Origin: an uncultured Bacteroidia bacterium
Lineage (GTDB): Bacteria; Bacteroidota; Bacteroidia; Bacteroidales; F082
Length of the DNA: 64,000 nucleotides
NCBI GenBank assembly: GCA_902802535.1
Contig: CADCML010000004.1
Coordinates: 62,001 to 126,000, forward strand
Reading direction: 5' to 3'
Every line of letters starts with the position of its first letter. Within the stretch, counting starts at the first letter, position 1. This document shows positions 17,153 through 26,366 of the stretch, piece by piece. The notes beneath the pieces are model-generated. The model was not told the DNA's origin. It was given only the letters and a program-made list of their open reading frames with translations, and searched no databases. The translations under genes and the position numbers were made by a program.

Positions 17153-17590
17153 ATGATCATCACCATCCTTTGCATCACTATTTTGGCCTACTTCATTGGC
17201 GGCAAGAACACTGACAAACAGGTGGACAAACTGAAAGATGTCGATTGGAAGTCCAAGTCGTCTGAGATTTTCGGAAAAATCGGCGCGTATGCCAAAAAGG
17301 CAGGTCGCATCGCCACCAAACCGTTGCTTCAGCTCTACTATGTGCTGACCATGGGCGAAACGACCACACTCGAAAAGGCACTCATTGTGGGTGCGATTCT
17401 TTACACCGTCATGCCTTTCAGCCTGATTTCCGCCAAATCGCATAGGATTCTCGGTGCGCTCGACGAAGGTTTGGCTGTGCTTTATGTCATCAAAAAGGTG
17501 CAAGACAAGATTACGCCTGAAATCAACGCCAAAGTGGACGAAACCATGAATGAGTGGTTTGGTCCGGAAGAAGCTGCTCAAAACTGCTGA
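17153..17590 (+). CDS. DUF1232 (YkvA-like) membrane-associated protein
   Basis: A 145-residue protein with an N-terminal hydrophobic segment (MIITILCITILAYFIG) and a DUF1232 core: LQLYYVLTMGETTTLEKALIVGAILYTVMPFSLI and LGALDEGLAVLYVIKKV. In this family the Pro-x-x-Leu-Ile turn and the conserved Asp define two short helices of unknown function. It follows ruvC by 71 bases and ends before a terminator hairpin. Confidence 0.75.
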   Translation: MIITILCITILAYFIGGKNTDKQVDKLKDVDWKSKSSEIFGKIGAYAKKAGRIATKPLLQLYYVLTMGETTTLEKALIVGAILYTVMPFSLISAKSHRILGALDEGLAVLYVIKKVQDKITPEINAKVDETMNEWFGPEEAAQNC

Positions 17591-17611
17591 GTAATCCTTG
17601 TAGATTCAAAG

Positions 17612-17664
17612 AATCGTCCGTCTATAGATTCCTTTCTGGAATGACATAGACGGGCGATTTTTGT
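17612..17664 (+). terminator. Rho-independent terminator after DUF1232 gene
   Basis: Arms 17612-17625 and 17646-17659 pair with one G-U, followed by a T-rich stretch (TTTTTG). It separates convergent genes. Confidence 0.7.
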
Positions 17665-17679
17665 TTGTTTCTTGGAATG

Positions 17680-20400
17680 TTAGAGTTCCGAAGCCAGATG
17701 GTAGCATCCACTACCATAGGTCTTTGTTTCATAACCGTTTGCAGTGGGCAAACAAACCTCAGCCGTAGTGTTGGCAGGAATGGTGAAATCCCATTCAAAG
17801 TGGTGGTCTGTGCATTTCCAATTGCTCTCGATGCGACCTGAAACCGACTCATAGGCGCAGTTCACAAAGTCCAGTCCCTCAATGGGATAAGGTTTGAGTT
17901 GGATTTTGCTGTAGCCGGGTTCCAAGGCGCGGATGCCGCCAAGGTACTCATATTCCCAAAGGATGAGGTCGCCGAGCAGCATGACATGATTGCCGCTGTT
18001 CATGGCGGGGTCGGCGGTGTTGCCGTTCCAGAGTTCCCAAATGGTGGTGGCGCCGTTGCGTACCATGTAGCCCCAACTCGGGTAGGTGTCGTTGGCGGCG
18101 ATGTGAAGGGCAAGGTCGCCGCGACCGTATTCCGTCAAAGTACGCATCAGTTGCTGGATACCGACCACACCCGTCGAAACGTGGCCGCCACATTCGTTTT
18201 CAGTCTTGTCGACAATGCTCGTAAACACCTTGTCCCTAACTTCTTTGGGTACCATGCCGAACCAAAGTGGTAAAATATTGGCTGTCACAGTGTTGTTGGA
18301 ATAACGTCCAGTGTTGCGGTCGAGGTATTTGTCGTTGAAGGCAATGGTCGAAGCAGTAATTTCGGTGTCGAAGAAGACCGCGTCCTCGGGTCGGCCCAAA
18401 AGTTCTGCGAAACGGGCCATCTTACCGCAAAGATAACAATAAAATGGCGTGGAAATGACCGCCGATTCCGTGATGCGTTTGGGGTCGACGGAATGGATGA
18501 GCTCCAACGACTCGGGCGGCATACACCAGTCGCCGTAAGTGTCGCGCCTCATGATGCCGCCAGTTATGTAGTTGTCTTTCATGTGCAACATCCACTTTTT
18601 CAATGCATTGTAGTGCTGGCGGATGGGTTCCATGTCGCCAAAACGGTCATAGAGCATCTCAGTTGCTGTGACCACGGCACCAGGCCAGGTCATATTGTCA
18701 GTGTAGCCGCGCCAATAAGGAGGAATGACATTGGGCAGCGAGCCGTTCTCCCATTGGCTGTCTTCGGCATCGGTGAGCCATTTGGCATAAAGCTGATGGT
18801 TGTTGAAAACATACGACTCGCCAAAGCAACCCGTAGTGTGGTCGCCGGTCCAACCCATGCGTTCATCGCGCTGCGGACAGTCAGTGGGCATGGAGCGGTA
18901 ATTGCCCCGAATGCCCCAGAAAACGTTGTGATACACTGCGTTAATGATTTCGTTGGAGGTCTCAAACGAGCCTGTTACAGGCATTTCGTCATAAATCACC
19001 CAGCCTTCAAAATCATCCAAATTCGGTGTTTCGCGCAGGCCCGAAATCTCCACATAGCGAAAACCGTGATATACGAACATCGGGTGCCAGTTGAGTTGAG
19101 AGTTTGAAGTTGTAGGTTTAGCGTTGTTGGTAACGATGTATCTGTCAGTGCATTCCGCGCCGCGCAGGTTGGCGGTGTAAAGCAGGCTGTCAGGGGTCAG
19201 TAATTCAGCGAAACACATGGTAATCTGGTCGCCAGGTTGTTGTCCGCACACCTTTATATTAATAAAGCCGACCATATTTTGGCCCATGTCCAAATACCAC
19301 TTGTCGCCTTTTTGGAACATAGCGATAGGTTTCAGTTTTTCCATGACTGTGATGTTGGGGTTCGGTTGGGCACTAAGTTGGCCTTCAGGGGTCTCGACGA
19401 GTTCGGCTTGAAGCCAATTGGTGTCATCGTAACCTGCTTGGTTCCAGTCGCCGAGGTCAAAGTTCTCATCGTAGGTTTCGCCATCATATTCATTGGCCGT
19501 GCGTATGGGACCTCGGTTGGTGATTTTCCATGTTTCATCACTGACAATCAATGCTTTGCTTCCGTTTTTGTAAGTCACTTCCAACTGAAGAATGAGACGA
19601 GGCGTACCAAAATGCGGTACATGTTCAGGGCCATCCCAACCATTGGGACTATTGAGGTCATGGCGAATAGCTGTGTAGCGACCGCCTTCGAGGATAACGC
19701 CGATGGCATTTTCGCCTTCATTGAGCATCTCTGTGACATCAAAAGTGTTGAAATACACGCGCTTGGGAAACCAAGAAAGTGTGGGTTTCAGCAGTTCTTC
19801 AGGCGCAATTTCCCTACCATTGAGGTAGGCACTGTACATGCCCATGCCGCTGACATACAGCCGTGCCTCACTGACCTCATCGTTGAGGGAAAAGTCCTTG
19901 CGGAGATAGCGAGCTGCAACTCGGGTGTGACCTGTCAAAACATCGTCCTCAAACTCATGCCCAATCCAATTCGCTACCCAATCGTCTTGATTCAACAAAC
20001 TGATTTCAAATGACTTGACTTCACTTTCAGTTTTCACTTTCTTGCCGTTACAGGTCGCTGTGGTGATGACTTTCCAATAGGCGCGGTCACGGCTTTGCAA
20101 GGCTTTGCCGCCGTAAGGGATGTAAAGCATTTGTTGCGAGTCAGTTACGCCCGAATCCCAAAGGTCACCTTGATTGTTTTCGGCCTTTTCTTTCGTGCTG
20201 GCCACGATAACACGGTAGCTCGTTTGGAGAACGTTCTCGGCATCGGTGTCGTAGTTCCAGCTGAAACGTGGTGTTGATGTTGCAATTGCTTGATTTACAT
20301 TTTGTTGCTCAACTGTTAGCTTGGTCAAGTTCAGGTTGATGGTTTGGTTGCAAGCGGACAGAATAAGGGCGGAAAGGAGGATGTAAATGATGTGTTTCAT
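17680..20400 (-). CDS. GH78 alpha-L-rhamnosidase lipoprotein
   Basis: A 906-residue protein of GH78 architecture: lipoprotein signal MKHIIYILLSALILSAC, an N-terminal fibronectin-like domain (LRWYDT-type RFSWNYDTD), carbohydrate-binding beta domains (about residues 140-460), an alpha/alpha barrel and a C-terminal beta domain. The hallmark DCPQRDERMGWTGD carries the general acid Glu, and GATTIWELWNG the general base Glu. It releases terminal L-rhamnose from plant or bacterial glycans, probably on the cell surface. The mutarotase at 2.7 kb could act on the product. A TTG six bases upstream is ignored because the ATG gives a standard lipoprotein signal. Confidence 0.93.
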   Translation of the reverse strand: MKHIIYILLSALILSACNQTINLNLTKLTVEQQNVNQAIATSTPRFSWNYDTDAENVLQTSYRVIVASTKEKAENNQGDLWDSGVTDSQQMLYIPYGGKALQSRDRAYWKVITTATCNGKKVKTESEVKSFEISLLNQDDWVANWIGHEFEDDVLTGHTRVAARYLRKDFSLNDEVSEARLYVSGMGMYSAYLNGREIAPEELLKPTLSWFPKRVYFNTFDVTEMLNEGENAIGVILEGGRYTAIRHDLNSPNGWDGPEHVPHFGTPRLILQLEVTYKNGSKALIVSDETWKITNRGPIRTANEYDGETYDENFDLGDWNQAGYDDTNWLQAELVETPEGQLSAQPNPNITVMEKLKPIAMFQKGDKWYLDMGQNMVGFINIKVCGQQPGDQITMCFAELLTPDSLLYTANLRGAECTDRYIVTNNAKPTTSNSQLNWHPMFVYHGFRYVEISGLRETPNLDDFEGWVIYDEMPVTGSFETSNEIINAVYHNVFWGIRGNYRSMPTDCPQRDERMGWTGDHTTGCFGESYVFNNHQLYAKWLTDAEDSQWENGSLPNVIPPYWRGYTDNMTWPGAVVTATEMLYDRFGDMEPIRQHYNALKKWMLHMKDNYITGGIMRRDTYGDWCMPPESLELIHSVDPKRITESAVISTPFYCYLCGKMARFAELLGRPEDAVFFDTEITASTIAFNDKYLDRNTGRYSNNTVTANILPLWFGMVPKEVRDKVFTSIVDKTENECGGHVSTGVVGIQQLMRTLTEYGRGDLALHIAANDTYPSWGYMVRNGATTIWELWNGNTADPAMNSGNHVMLLGDLILWEYEYLGGIRALEPGYSKIQLKPYPIEGLDFVNCAYESVSGRIESNWKCTDHHFEWDFTIPANTTAEVCLPTANGYETKTYGSGCYHLASEL

Positions 20401-20411
20401 AGCCAAAGCGG

Positions 20412-21134
20412 TTATTTTTTTGGCAAATGTAGGAAAAATTCCTGTTCCGCTTTCGGGAATTTTTCGATGGCATAGCGGAGCATAGTGCGCGGCAAGGTTG
20501 TGTAACGGTCTGCGAGCCAGTCCTTCAAGCGTTGTTCGTCGCGTTTTCCGGCCTCACGAAGCAGCCATCCGACGGCTTTTTGCAGGAGGTCGTGGAGCGG
20601 TTGGGGCTTTTCGAGGAAAATATCGGCGATGGCGTAAGTGTCGTCAAGTTGACCGTGGCGGATGAATTGCATCGTACTGACCATGCCAATGCGTTGTTCC
20701 CAAATCGTTTTGCCGTCGCGGGCAAGGTCGTAGAGCAAGGTTCTGTCCTTGTCCAAAAGCCACGTGCCGAGCAGCTCGTAACAGCTGAGGTCTACCAAAT
20801 CCCAGTTGTTAATGTATTGGGTATGAGATAAATAAAAGTCGATGCAACGCTGTTGCAAGTCAAAGTCCTTTTTGGCGTGTTGGAAGATTTGCACCAAGCA
20901 GAGCAAGGCTGCCAAGCGCATCTCGTGGTATTCCGAGCTGACGCAGGTTTCCAACTCCTCAAAAGTGGTTGATTTCCAGCATTGTTTCACCACTTCACGT
21001 GTCACAGGTACCTTTATGCCGAGGAATTTGTCGCCTTCGCCATATTGACCTTTGCCCGTCTTGAAAAATCGGGAAAGTCCCGCGACTTGGGCGGGGTCTT
21101 GCTTTTTGAGGATTTCGTCGTAAAGCATGGTCAT
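20412..21134 (-). CDS. AlkD-like DNA alkylation repair protein
   Basis: About 240 residues of HEAT-like helices typical of the AlkD DNA glycosylase family (MLYDEILKKQDPAQVAGLSRFFKTGKGQYGEGDKFLGIKVP; the central YINNWDLVDLSCYELLG matches the conserved NWDLVD motif, with the Asp needed for excision of N3/N7-alkylpurines). Starts at 21134 (MTMLYDE) and 21128 are both possible; the longer frame upstream overlaps map and is rejected. It follows map by 11 bases. The rhamnosidase promoter overlaps its 3' end. Confidence 0.87.
   Translation of the reverse strand: MTMLYDEILKKQDPAQVAGLSRFFKTGKGQYGEGDKFLGIKVPVTREVVKQCWKSTTFEELETCVSSEYHEMRLAALLCLVQIFQHAKKDFDLQQRCIDFYLSHTQYINNWDLVDLSCYELLGTWLLDKDRTLLYDLARDGKTIWEQRIGMVSTMQFIRHGQLDDTYAIADIFLEKPQPLHDLLQKAVGWLLREAGKRDEQRLKDWLADRYTTLPRTMLRYAIEKFPKAEQEFFLHLPKK
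20424..20431 (-). promoter_or_regulatory. -7 box for the rhamnosidase gene
   Basis: Minus-strand TACATTTG, 23 bases before the rhamnosidase ATG and inside the last codons of the AlkD-like gene. Confidence 0.45.
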
Positions 21135-21145
21135 TGTCGCAACAA

Positions 21146-22000
21146 TCAATGCGTCAGAATTTCCAGCCCTGTTTCGGTCATGAGGAAAGTGTGCTCCCAT
21201 TGGGCGGAGGGTAGTTCGTCTTCGGTGATGACTGTCCAGCCATCAGCGCTGTCGACGAAGACCTTCCATGTACCGGTATTAATCATCGGCTCGATGGTGA
21301 ACACCATGCCCGGAACGAGTAACATTCCCGTGCCTTTTTTGCCGTAATGTAAAACCTCGGGGTCGTCGTGGAATTTCAGACCCACGCCGTGACCACAAAG
21401 GTCGCGCACCACGCTGAAACCGTTTTTGTGGGCGTGTTGTTGGATGGCATTGCCGATGTCACCGACAAAACCAAAAGGCTTTGCCGCTTCCATACCGATG
21501 TATAAACATTCCTTGGCCACATCGACTAATTTTTGTTTGCGGTTCGAGGTCTTCCCGATGATGTACATGCGCGAAGCGTCGGAATAATAGCCGTCCAAAA
21601 TGGTAGTGACATCCACGTTGATGATGTCGCCTTCCTTCAAGATTTCTTTGGCGGACGGAATGCCGTGGCAGACCACCTCATTAATAGAGGTGCAGACGCT
21701 CTTGGGGAAGCCTTCGTAGCCCAAAGTGGCAGGAATGCCACCATGCTCGATGGTATAGTTGTGCACAAGGTCATTGATTTCCAAGGTACTCATGCCAGCA
21801 TGGATGGTTTCGCCCACAAGGTCAAGGATGCCCGTGGTGATGATGCCACTTTTTTTGATGCCCTCGATTTGCTCTGGAGTGCGGATGAGGTTGCGTTTGG
21901 GCACCATTGCGCCTTTGGCCTCCATCGCCATCACTTTCTTGTCCAATGCTGTCGGTTCCTGTCCGGCCGGCACACGCCATTTTTTACGCCTATTAAACAT
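21146..22000 (-). CDS. map: Methionine aminopeptidase type I
   Basis: A 284-residue enzyme that removes the initiator Met. The five metal ligands are visible: Asp in NVDVTT, Asp in YYSDASR, His in CGHGVGLKFH, Glu in FTIEPM and Glu in AQWEHT. A basic N-terminal extension of ~35 residues (MFNRRKKWRVPAGQEP) precedes the catalytic domain; such extensions may help ribosome binding, which is inference. It has its own promoter downstream of dnaG and is followed by the AlkD-like gene. Confidence 0.95.
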   Translation of the reverse strand: MFNRRKKWRVPAGQEPTALDKKVMAMEAKGAMVPKRNLIRTPEQIEGIKKSGIITTGILDLVGETIHAGMSTLEINDLVHNYTIEHGGIPATLGYEGFPKSVCTSINEVVCHGIPSAKEILKEGDIINVDVTTILDGYYSDASRMYIIGKTSNRKQKLVDVAKECLYIGMEAAKPFGFVGDIGNAIQQHAHKNGFSVVRDLCGHGVGLKFHDDPEVLHYGKKGTGMLLVPGMVFTIEPMINTGTWKVFVDSADGWTVITEDELPSAQWEHTFLMTETGLEILTH

Positions 22001-22020
22001 GCTGTTTGAAATTTGGGCTG

Positions 22021-22028
22021 CAAAAATA
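22021..22028 (-). promoter_or_regulatory. -7 box for map
   Basis: Minus-strand TATTTTTG, 20 bases before the map ATG. Confidence 0.5.
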
Positions 22029-22043
22029 GTGTTTTTTTGAATA

Positions 22044-24008
22044 CTATTTTGCGATAACTATCCCTAACTCCTTATTAATCTGTTTGCGGATGTCGTCGAG
22101 GTCTTTCTTGTGCTTCAGGAGGATGAGCTGGTCGTCGCTGTCGGTGGTGATTTTCAGTTCCTCTTCGATGGCTTTGCGACGCTCTTCGATGATGAGGTCC
22201 TTGTAGCGGTAAATTGAGGATAACACAGTGGCTCTCAGTACGTTTTCTTCGCGTTTGACGAAAATCCCATACTTTTCCCATTGGTCGAGTTTGTAGGGCG
22301 AGGAAAGTAGGTCGGCGGCCAATTGGGCGATGGTTTCATCTTCATGAGATACAAACAATTGGTCGTCAGGGATGCGTCCCTCGTCAATAGCATGGTCGAA
22401 AATGTCGAAGATTTTCTTATTGACTACGTTAGTGAACGTGAAACCGTCGTTTTTCAAGTCATCGATAATGAACTGCGCCACAGTGACTTGCTCGTAAATC
22501 CTTTGGCCGTCTTCGTCAATGCGTTCGTCGGTAATCAATTCCCGACCGTACATCAGCAATAGTTTCACCAATTCGCGCTCTTGATAGTACCCTGCTGGTA
22601 GCTGTTCCTCAAGGGTTTCCTCCTGCTTGGGTTGTGTCACTGTCGTGGTGTCCGTTTCAGTAACCACTTCATTCTCAATGCCCAAAGTTTTTTTCAACTT
22701 GGCCCGCAGAATTTTGTTCAGCTCATTGGTAAGGGTCTGCTCGGGCATGTCCAAGAGGCGGCTACACTCCTTCACGTAGGTGATGCGGAAGATGCTGTCG
22801 GGAATGACGGAGATGGTTTCCACAATGTCGCGGATGACCTGTCCGCGCTTGATGGGGTCGTTTTCTGCGTCTTTCAAGAGAAGTTCCGTCTTGAAACGGA
22901 TGAAATCTTTTGCGTTCTCTTTCAGGTAGTTGCTGACGTACTCGGTCGAAAATTCCTTGCCGAAGGTGTCGGGGTCATGCTCTGGAGGCAGCACCACTAC
23001 ACGTACATTCATTCCCTCGGAGAGAATCATGTCGGTGCCGCGCAAGGCCGCATGAACGCCCGCCGCATCGCCATCGTAGAGCATGGTGATGTTCTTCGTG
23101 TAGCGTTTCACGAGGCGAATCTGCTCCATCGTAAGCGAGGTGCCACTGCTCGCCACCACGTTCTCGATGCCAATTTGATGCATCCTTAGCACATCAAAAT
23201 AGCCTTCCACCAGGATACATTCGTCGTTTTTAGCAATGGCGTTTTTGGCGAAATAAATGCCGTAAAGCGTCTGTTTCTTGTCGTAAATCTCCGACTCGGG
23301 CGAGTTCTGGTATTTCGGGCTTTTCTTGTCGTTCACGAGGATGCGCCCGCCGAAGCCGATGACGCGCCCTGTGAGGCTGTGGATGGGGAACATTACGCGG
23401 CCATGATAGCGGTCATAAAGACCCTTTGAGCCTTTGATGGACAGGCCGATTTGTTCCAAAAGTTCCTCGGAATAGCCGTTTTTCTTGGCATGTTCGGTGA
23501 AGGCATCCCATTTGGGAGCATCAGGATTATAGCCAAGACGGAACTTCTCAATGATAGGATTGAGGTAGCCGCGCTCGCGGAAATACTCCAAACCAATGGT
23601 GCGGCCTTCTTCAGTGTTCCATAGCGTGTCAACGAAATACTTGTCAGCAAACTCGTTGATATTGAACATCTTCTCGCGGAGACTTTGCTGCATGATTTCC
23701 TCGGCGGTCTGTTCCTTCTCCTCGATTTTGATGTTGTATTTCTTGGCGAGGTAACGTAATGCCTCGGGATAGCTAAAATGCTCGTGTTCCATGAGAAACT
23801 TGGCCGAGTCGCCGGCCTTGCCGCAACCGAAACATTTGAAAATGTTACGGGCGGGATTCACGCTGAACGATGGCGTCTTTTCATTGTGGAACGGACAATT
23901 GCCCCACATGTTCGACCCACGCTTCTTCAACGTGACGAATTCTCCAACAACCTCCTCGATACGAGCGGTTTGCAGGATTTGTTCCACTGTTTCCCTTGGA
24001 ATTGGCAT
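22044..24008 (-). CDS. dnaG: DNA primase DnaG
   Basis: A 654-residue primase with the full domain set: CHC2 zinc finger (CPFHNEKTPSFSV ... FKCFGCGKAGD, about residues 38-65), the RNA polymerase core with a TOPRIM domain (ILVEGYFDVLR, YDGDAAG), and a C-terminal helicase-interaction region from about 450. It makes RNA primers for replication. It lies 12 bases after the restriction endonuclease gene, so its promoter is either within that gene or shared with the restriction-modification operon. Confidence 0.95.
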   Translation of the reverse strand: MPIPRETVEQILQTARIEEVVGEFVTLKKRGSNMWGNCPFHNEKTPSFSVNPARNIFKCFGCGKAGDSAKFLMEHEHFSYPEALRYLAKKYNIKIEEKEQTAEEIMQQSLREKMFNINEFADKYFVDTLWNTEEGRTIGLEYFRERGYLNPIIEKFRLGYNPDAPKWDAFTEHAKKNGYSEELLEQIGLSIKGSKGLYDRYHGRVMFPIHSLTGRVIGFGGRILVNDKKSPKYQNSPESEIYDKKQTLYGIYFAKNAIAKNDECILVEGYFDVLRMHQIGIENVVASSGTSLTMEQIRLVKRYTKNITMLYDGDAAGVHAALRGTDMILSEGMNVRVVVLPPEHDPDTFGKEFSTEYVSNYLKENAKDFIRFKTELLLKDAENDPIKRGQVIRDIVETISVIPDSIFRITYVKECSRLLDMPEQTLTNELNKILRAKLKKTLGIENEVVTETDTTTVTQPKQEETLEEQLPAGYYQERELVKLLLMYGRELITDERIDEDGQRIYEQVTVAQFIIDDLKNDGFTFTNVVNKKIFDIFDHAIDEGRIPDDQLFVSHEDETIAQLAADLLSSPYKLDQWEKYGIFVKREENVLRATVLSSIYRYKDLIIEERRKAIEEELKITTDSDDQLILLKHKKDLDDIRKQINKELGIVIAK

Positions 24009-24020
24009 AACGGCGTAAAA

Positions 24021-25109
24021 TTACTCTTTTATGACGAAAATGATGTCAGCAAGGCTGGTGTATTTTTTCTTATTAAACGAGAACTTTATTTGTTTCAAAG
24101 TTCTTTCATTAAAGCTATTTAAATAAGGGTTTACTTTGGATCCAATTAAGTCTATTTCCCGTTTCATTTTCCACGAATCTTCCATTAACTTGGTATCCAC
24201 CAAAACAACGAACAACCTATTCTCTGCTCCAAACAAACGTGAACTTTGATGCTCATAAAGCCATTTCATGAGTTCTTCCTTGTTGTTTTGAGCTTCAATA
24301 ACGATTTCTTTACGTGTTTTATTCAAATTGTCAAGAATATCATAACGGCCTTTTTCAGCAAGTTTCTCTTTCAATATGTATATTTTTTGTGAATCAGGAA
24401 GAGTTTTTTCTACCTCAATACCAACGGCTTTTGCTTGTTTTTTGAGCCATGTGATTTCAGAACAGCCTATTTTTTCTTTTAGTTTATTTTCCATGTATTC
24501 ATTAGGAAAATAAGTGACTTTCAAATCAATGGGGTTATCGTCAATAAAGAAATCTACACTTTTAATCTCTCCAACGGCAGATAAAACTCTTTTATGCTTT
24601 TTGAAAAGGGACTCTATCAGATAAGAAGTCCAATTATTATACCAACTTGTCTGGACAAAATTCCATGTGTTGCCAGCAATTTCTCCTTGTTTACTGCATA
24701 GTTCATCGTATTTGCTGATGACCTTGACATATCTGCGAATGAGATATTGGTCTAAAGAGTTCTCTTGGTCACCACCCCAAATATAATATTTGACATTGTA
24801 TAAATCAGTTTTTAACTTTGTTTCGCTTACTCCTTTTATCTTATACAATTCATTGTTTCTATTACGCAAATAGGTGTCAAGCATTTGCATTCCATCGGGT
24901 AATGATTCCAGCAATTGGAACAGTTCTACATTTTGGTCTACAAGTTTGGTTGATTGCAAGGTTAAACCGTTTTCGTTTATAAACCGCTTGATTTGTTTCC
25001 CTCGGCACACTGCTCTGACTTTCAACCAAAGCAATCCATTTTCATCATGATTAAAAGCGTTGAGATTCTGCGCTCTGAATTCTTTGTCCCATTTTTCAAA
25101 GTTTGTCAT
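24021..25109 (-). CDS. Putative type II restriction endonuclease (PD-(D/E)XK)
   Basis: A 362-residue AT-rich gene of unfamiliar sequence. The segment SVDFFIDDNPIDLKVTYFP (roughly residues 189-207) has the spacing of a PD-(D/E)XK nuclease core: Asp in VDF, then IDLK as the D-x-K pair on the next strand, with a polar basic region following. It lies 9 bases downstream of a D12-class DNA methyltransferase, the usual partner arrangement, which is the main reason for the call. No homologue is recognised from memory, so specificity is unknown. Lower GC than dnaG and GH92 on either side suggests transfer. Confidence 0.6.
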   Translation of the reverse strand: MTNFEKWDKEFRAQNLNAFNHDENGLLWLKVRAVCRGKQIKRFINENGLTLQSTKLVDQNVELFQLLESLPDGMQMLDTYLRNRNNELYKIKGVSETKLKTDLYNVKYYIWGGDQENSLDQYLIRRYVKVISKYDELCSKQGEIAGNTWNFVQTSWYNNWTSYLIESLFKKHKRVLSAVGEIKSVDFFIDDNPIDLKVTYFPNEYMENKLKEKIGCSEITWLKKQAKAVGIEVEKTLPDSQKIYILKEKLAEKGRYDILDNLNKTRKEIVIEAQNNKEELMKWLYEHQSSRLFGAENRLFVVLVDTKLMEDSWKMKREIDLIGSKVNPYLNSFNERTLKQIKFSFNKKKYTSLADIIFVIKE

Positions 25110-25118
25110 GGTAAACAG

Positions 25119-26183
25119 TTATTTACGAGGTGTACAAATCAATAAAACTTCATTACTTCCAGCCACACTGCCTTTCCCACCTCTTCCTGCCAAATACGAT
25201 TTGCGTTCGATTACGACATGACGATAGGGCTCAATCATTGTGACCATTGTGTCAATATCTGGATAACTGCGGTCGTTATAGCTAACGAGCCATGTAGGAA
25301 TACTTTGAGATAGTTCAAACATTTTTCTCAGATTGTCAATGGCTTCGCTGTTTTTATCAAAACCGCTATATCGTTTAGGCTCATATCGCTTAGTTCCATT
25401 AACGAACTGTTTGTCTTTCCAATACTCTACAAATGTTTCCAACAAATGGTAAAATGACTGATAATCAGCATGACTGTTGCAATATGGAGGATCAAAATAG
25501 GCCACATCCACGTTCTCGATTTTTGGGAGAAGGTCAAGGATGTTTTTATTATAGCTCTTGTTGGCTTGATTATTGTCGAAAACAGCATTGTTATATTCAG
25601 GGAGCAATTCCAAAAACAAAGTTTTCAATGGCCTGATTAAACTACGATTGCGTTTTATTCGAGTTGGGTCTGCTGCGTATTTTAAGGCTTGAGTATGCGC
25701 GAAATGTCCCATAGTCACTTTTCGAGTCATGCTACGGCACATCACGGTAAAAGCTAATGATTGCTTATACGGATTGTCTAACATGCAAATATTGCTTCGG
25801 AAACTGTCAATAAAAGCGGCTTCTTCTTGGGTAAAAAACAAATCAGAATACAATTTCTCCATCAGATTGAACTCCTTTGGATTGCTATTTTGGCTAAACA
25901 AAATTTCTACGTCATTTTTGTCAAGTTTGACACTACAATTTTCAATAAGTGCTTTACCAATATGGTTGTTGAAACTCAAGAAATCGTTTGTTATGGTTTG
26001 TTTTCCCAATTGTTTAAAAAGATAGGCAATAGATTGGGAACCACCAAAGGCATCTAATGCAACATGAGCCTTGCTGGGAATGAATTGTGCTATCCATCCT
26101 CTATGGATATGTTTTGAACCTAAGTATTGTGGCTCAGGGAAAACATAACTTAAATAATCGTTTTCTGAAAACAAATCCCTCAT
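25119..26183 (-). CDS. D12-class DNA adenine methyltransferase
   Basis: A 354-residue methyltransferase if started at MRDLFSENDYLSY (ATG 26183). FPEPQYLGSKHIHRGWI is the first motif, DAFGGSQSIAYLF the AdoMet-binding motif and DVAYFDPPYC the DPPY catalytic motif; this order fits alpha-type D12 N6-adenine methyltransferases such as Dam or M.DpnII. The frame extends to a TTG at 26255 but a promoter box lies at 26211-26218, within that extension, so the ATG is preferred. It probably protects the host from the endonuclease encoded directly downstream. Confidence 0.85.
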   Translation of the reverse strand: MRDLFSENDYLSYVFPEPQYLGSKHIHRGWIAQFIPSKAHVALDAFGGSQSIAYLFKQLGKQTITNDFLSFNNHIGKALIENCSVKLDKNDVEILFSQNSNPKEFNLMEKLYSDLFFTQEEAAFIDSFRSNICMLDNPYKQSLAFTVMCRSMTRKVTMGHFAHTQALKYAADPTRIKRNRSLIRPLKTLFLELLPEYNNAVFDNNQANKSYNKNILDLLPKIENVDVAYFDPPYCNSHADYQSFYHLLETFVEYWKDKQFVNGTKRYEPKRYSGFDKNSEAIDNLRKMFELSQSIPTWLVSYNDRSYPDIDTMVTMIEPYRHVVIERKSYLAGRGGKGSVAGSNEVLLICTPRK

Positions 26184-26210
26184 TTCTTTAATCCTATCTG
26201 TTTCATTCTG

Positions 26211-26218
26211 CAAAACTA
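26211..26218 (-). promoter_or_regulatory. -7 box for the restriction-modification operon
   Basis: Minus-strand TAGTTTTG, 27 bases before the methyltransferase ATG at 26183. Confidence 0.5.
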
Positions 26219-26338
26219 CGAATTTTTTTGGAATTGGTTTGTTTTTTGTCGGCAAGGGCTGACACGCCTACCTACAACTCTGTTACCTCTATAGTGTTCT
26301 GATTTGCTAAAGACAATAGAAATTTTCATCATTATTAC

Positions 26339-26346
26339 TATTTTTG
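26339..26346 (+). promoter_or_regulatory. -7 box for the GH92 gene
   Basis: TATTTTTG, 20 bases before the GH92 ATG, divergent from the methyltransferase promoter. Confidence 0.5.
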
Positions 26347-26366
26347 CACCCAAATAATCATGTCAA

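Noticed and set aside
26184..26255. N-terminal extension of the methyltransferase from TTG
   Set aside because: It spans the promoter box at 26211-26218; the ATG at 26183 keeps all methyltransferase motifs.
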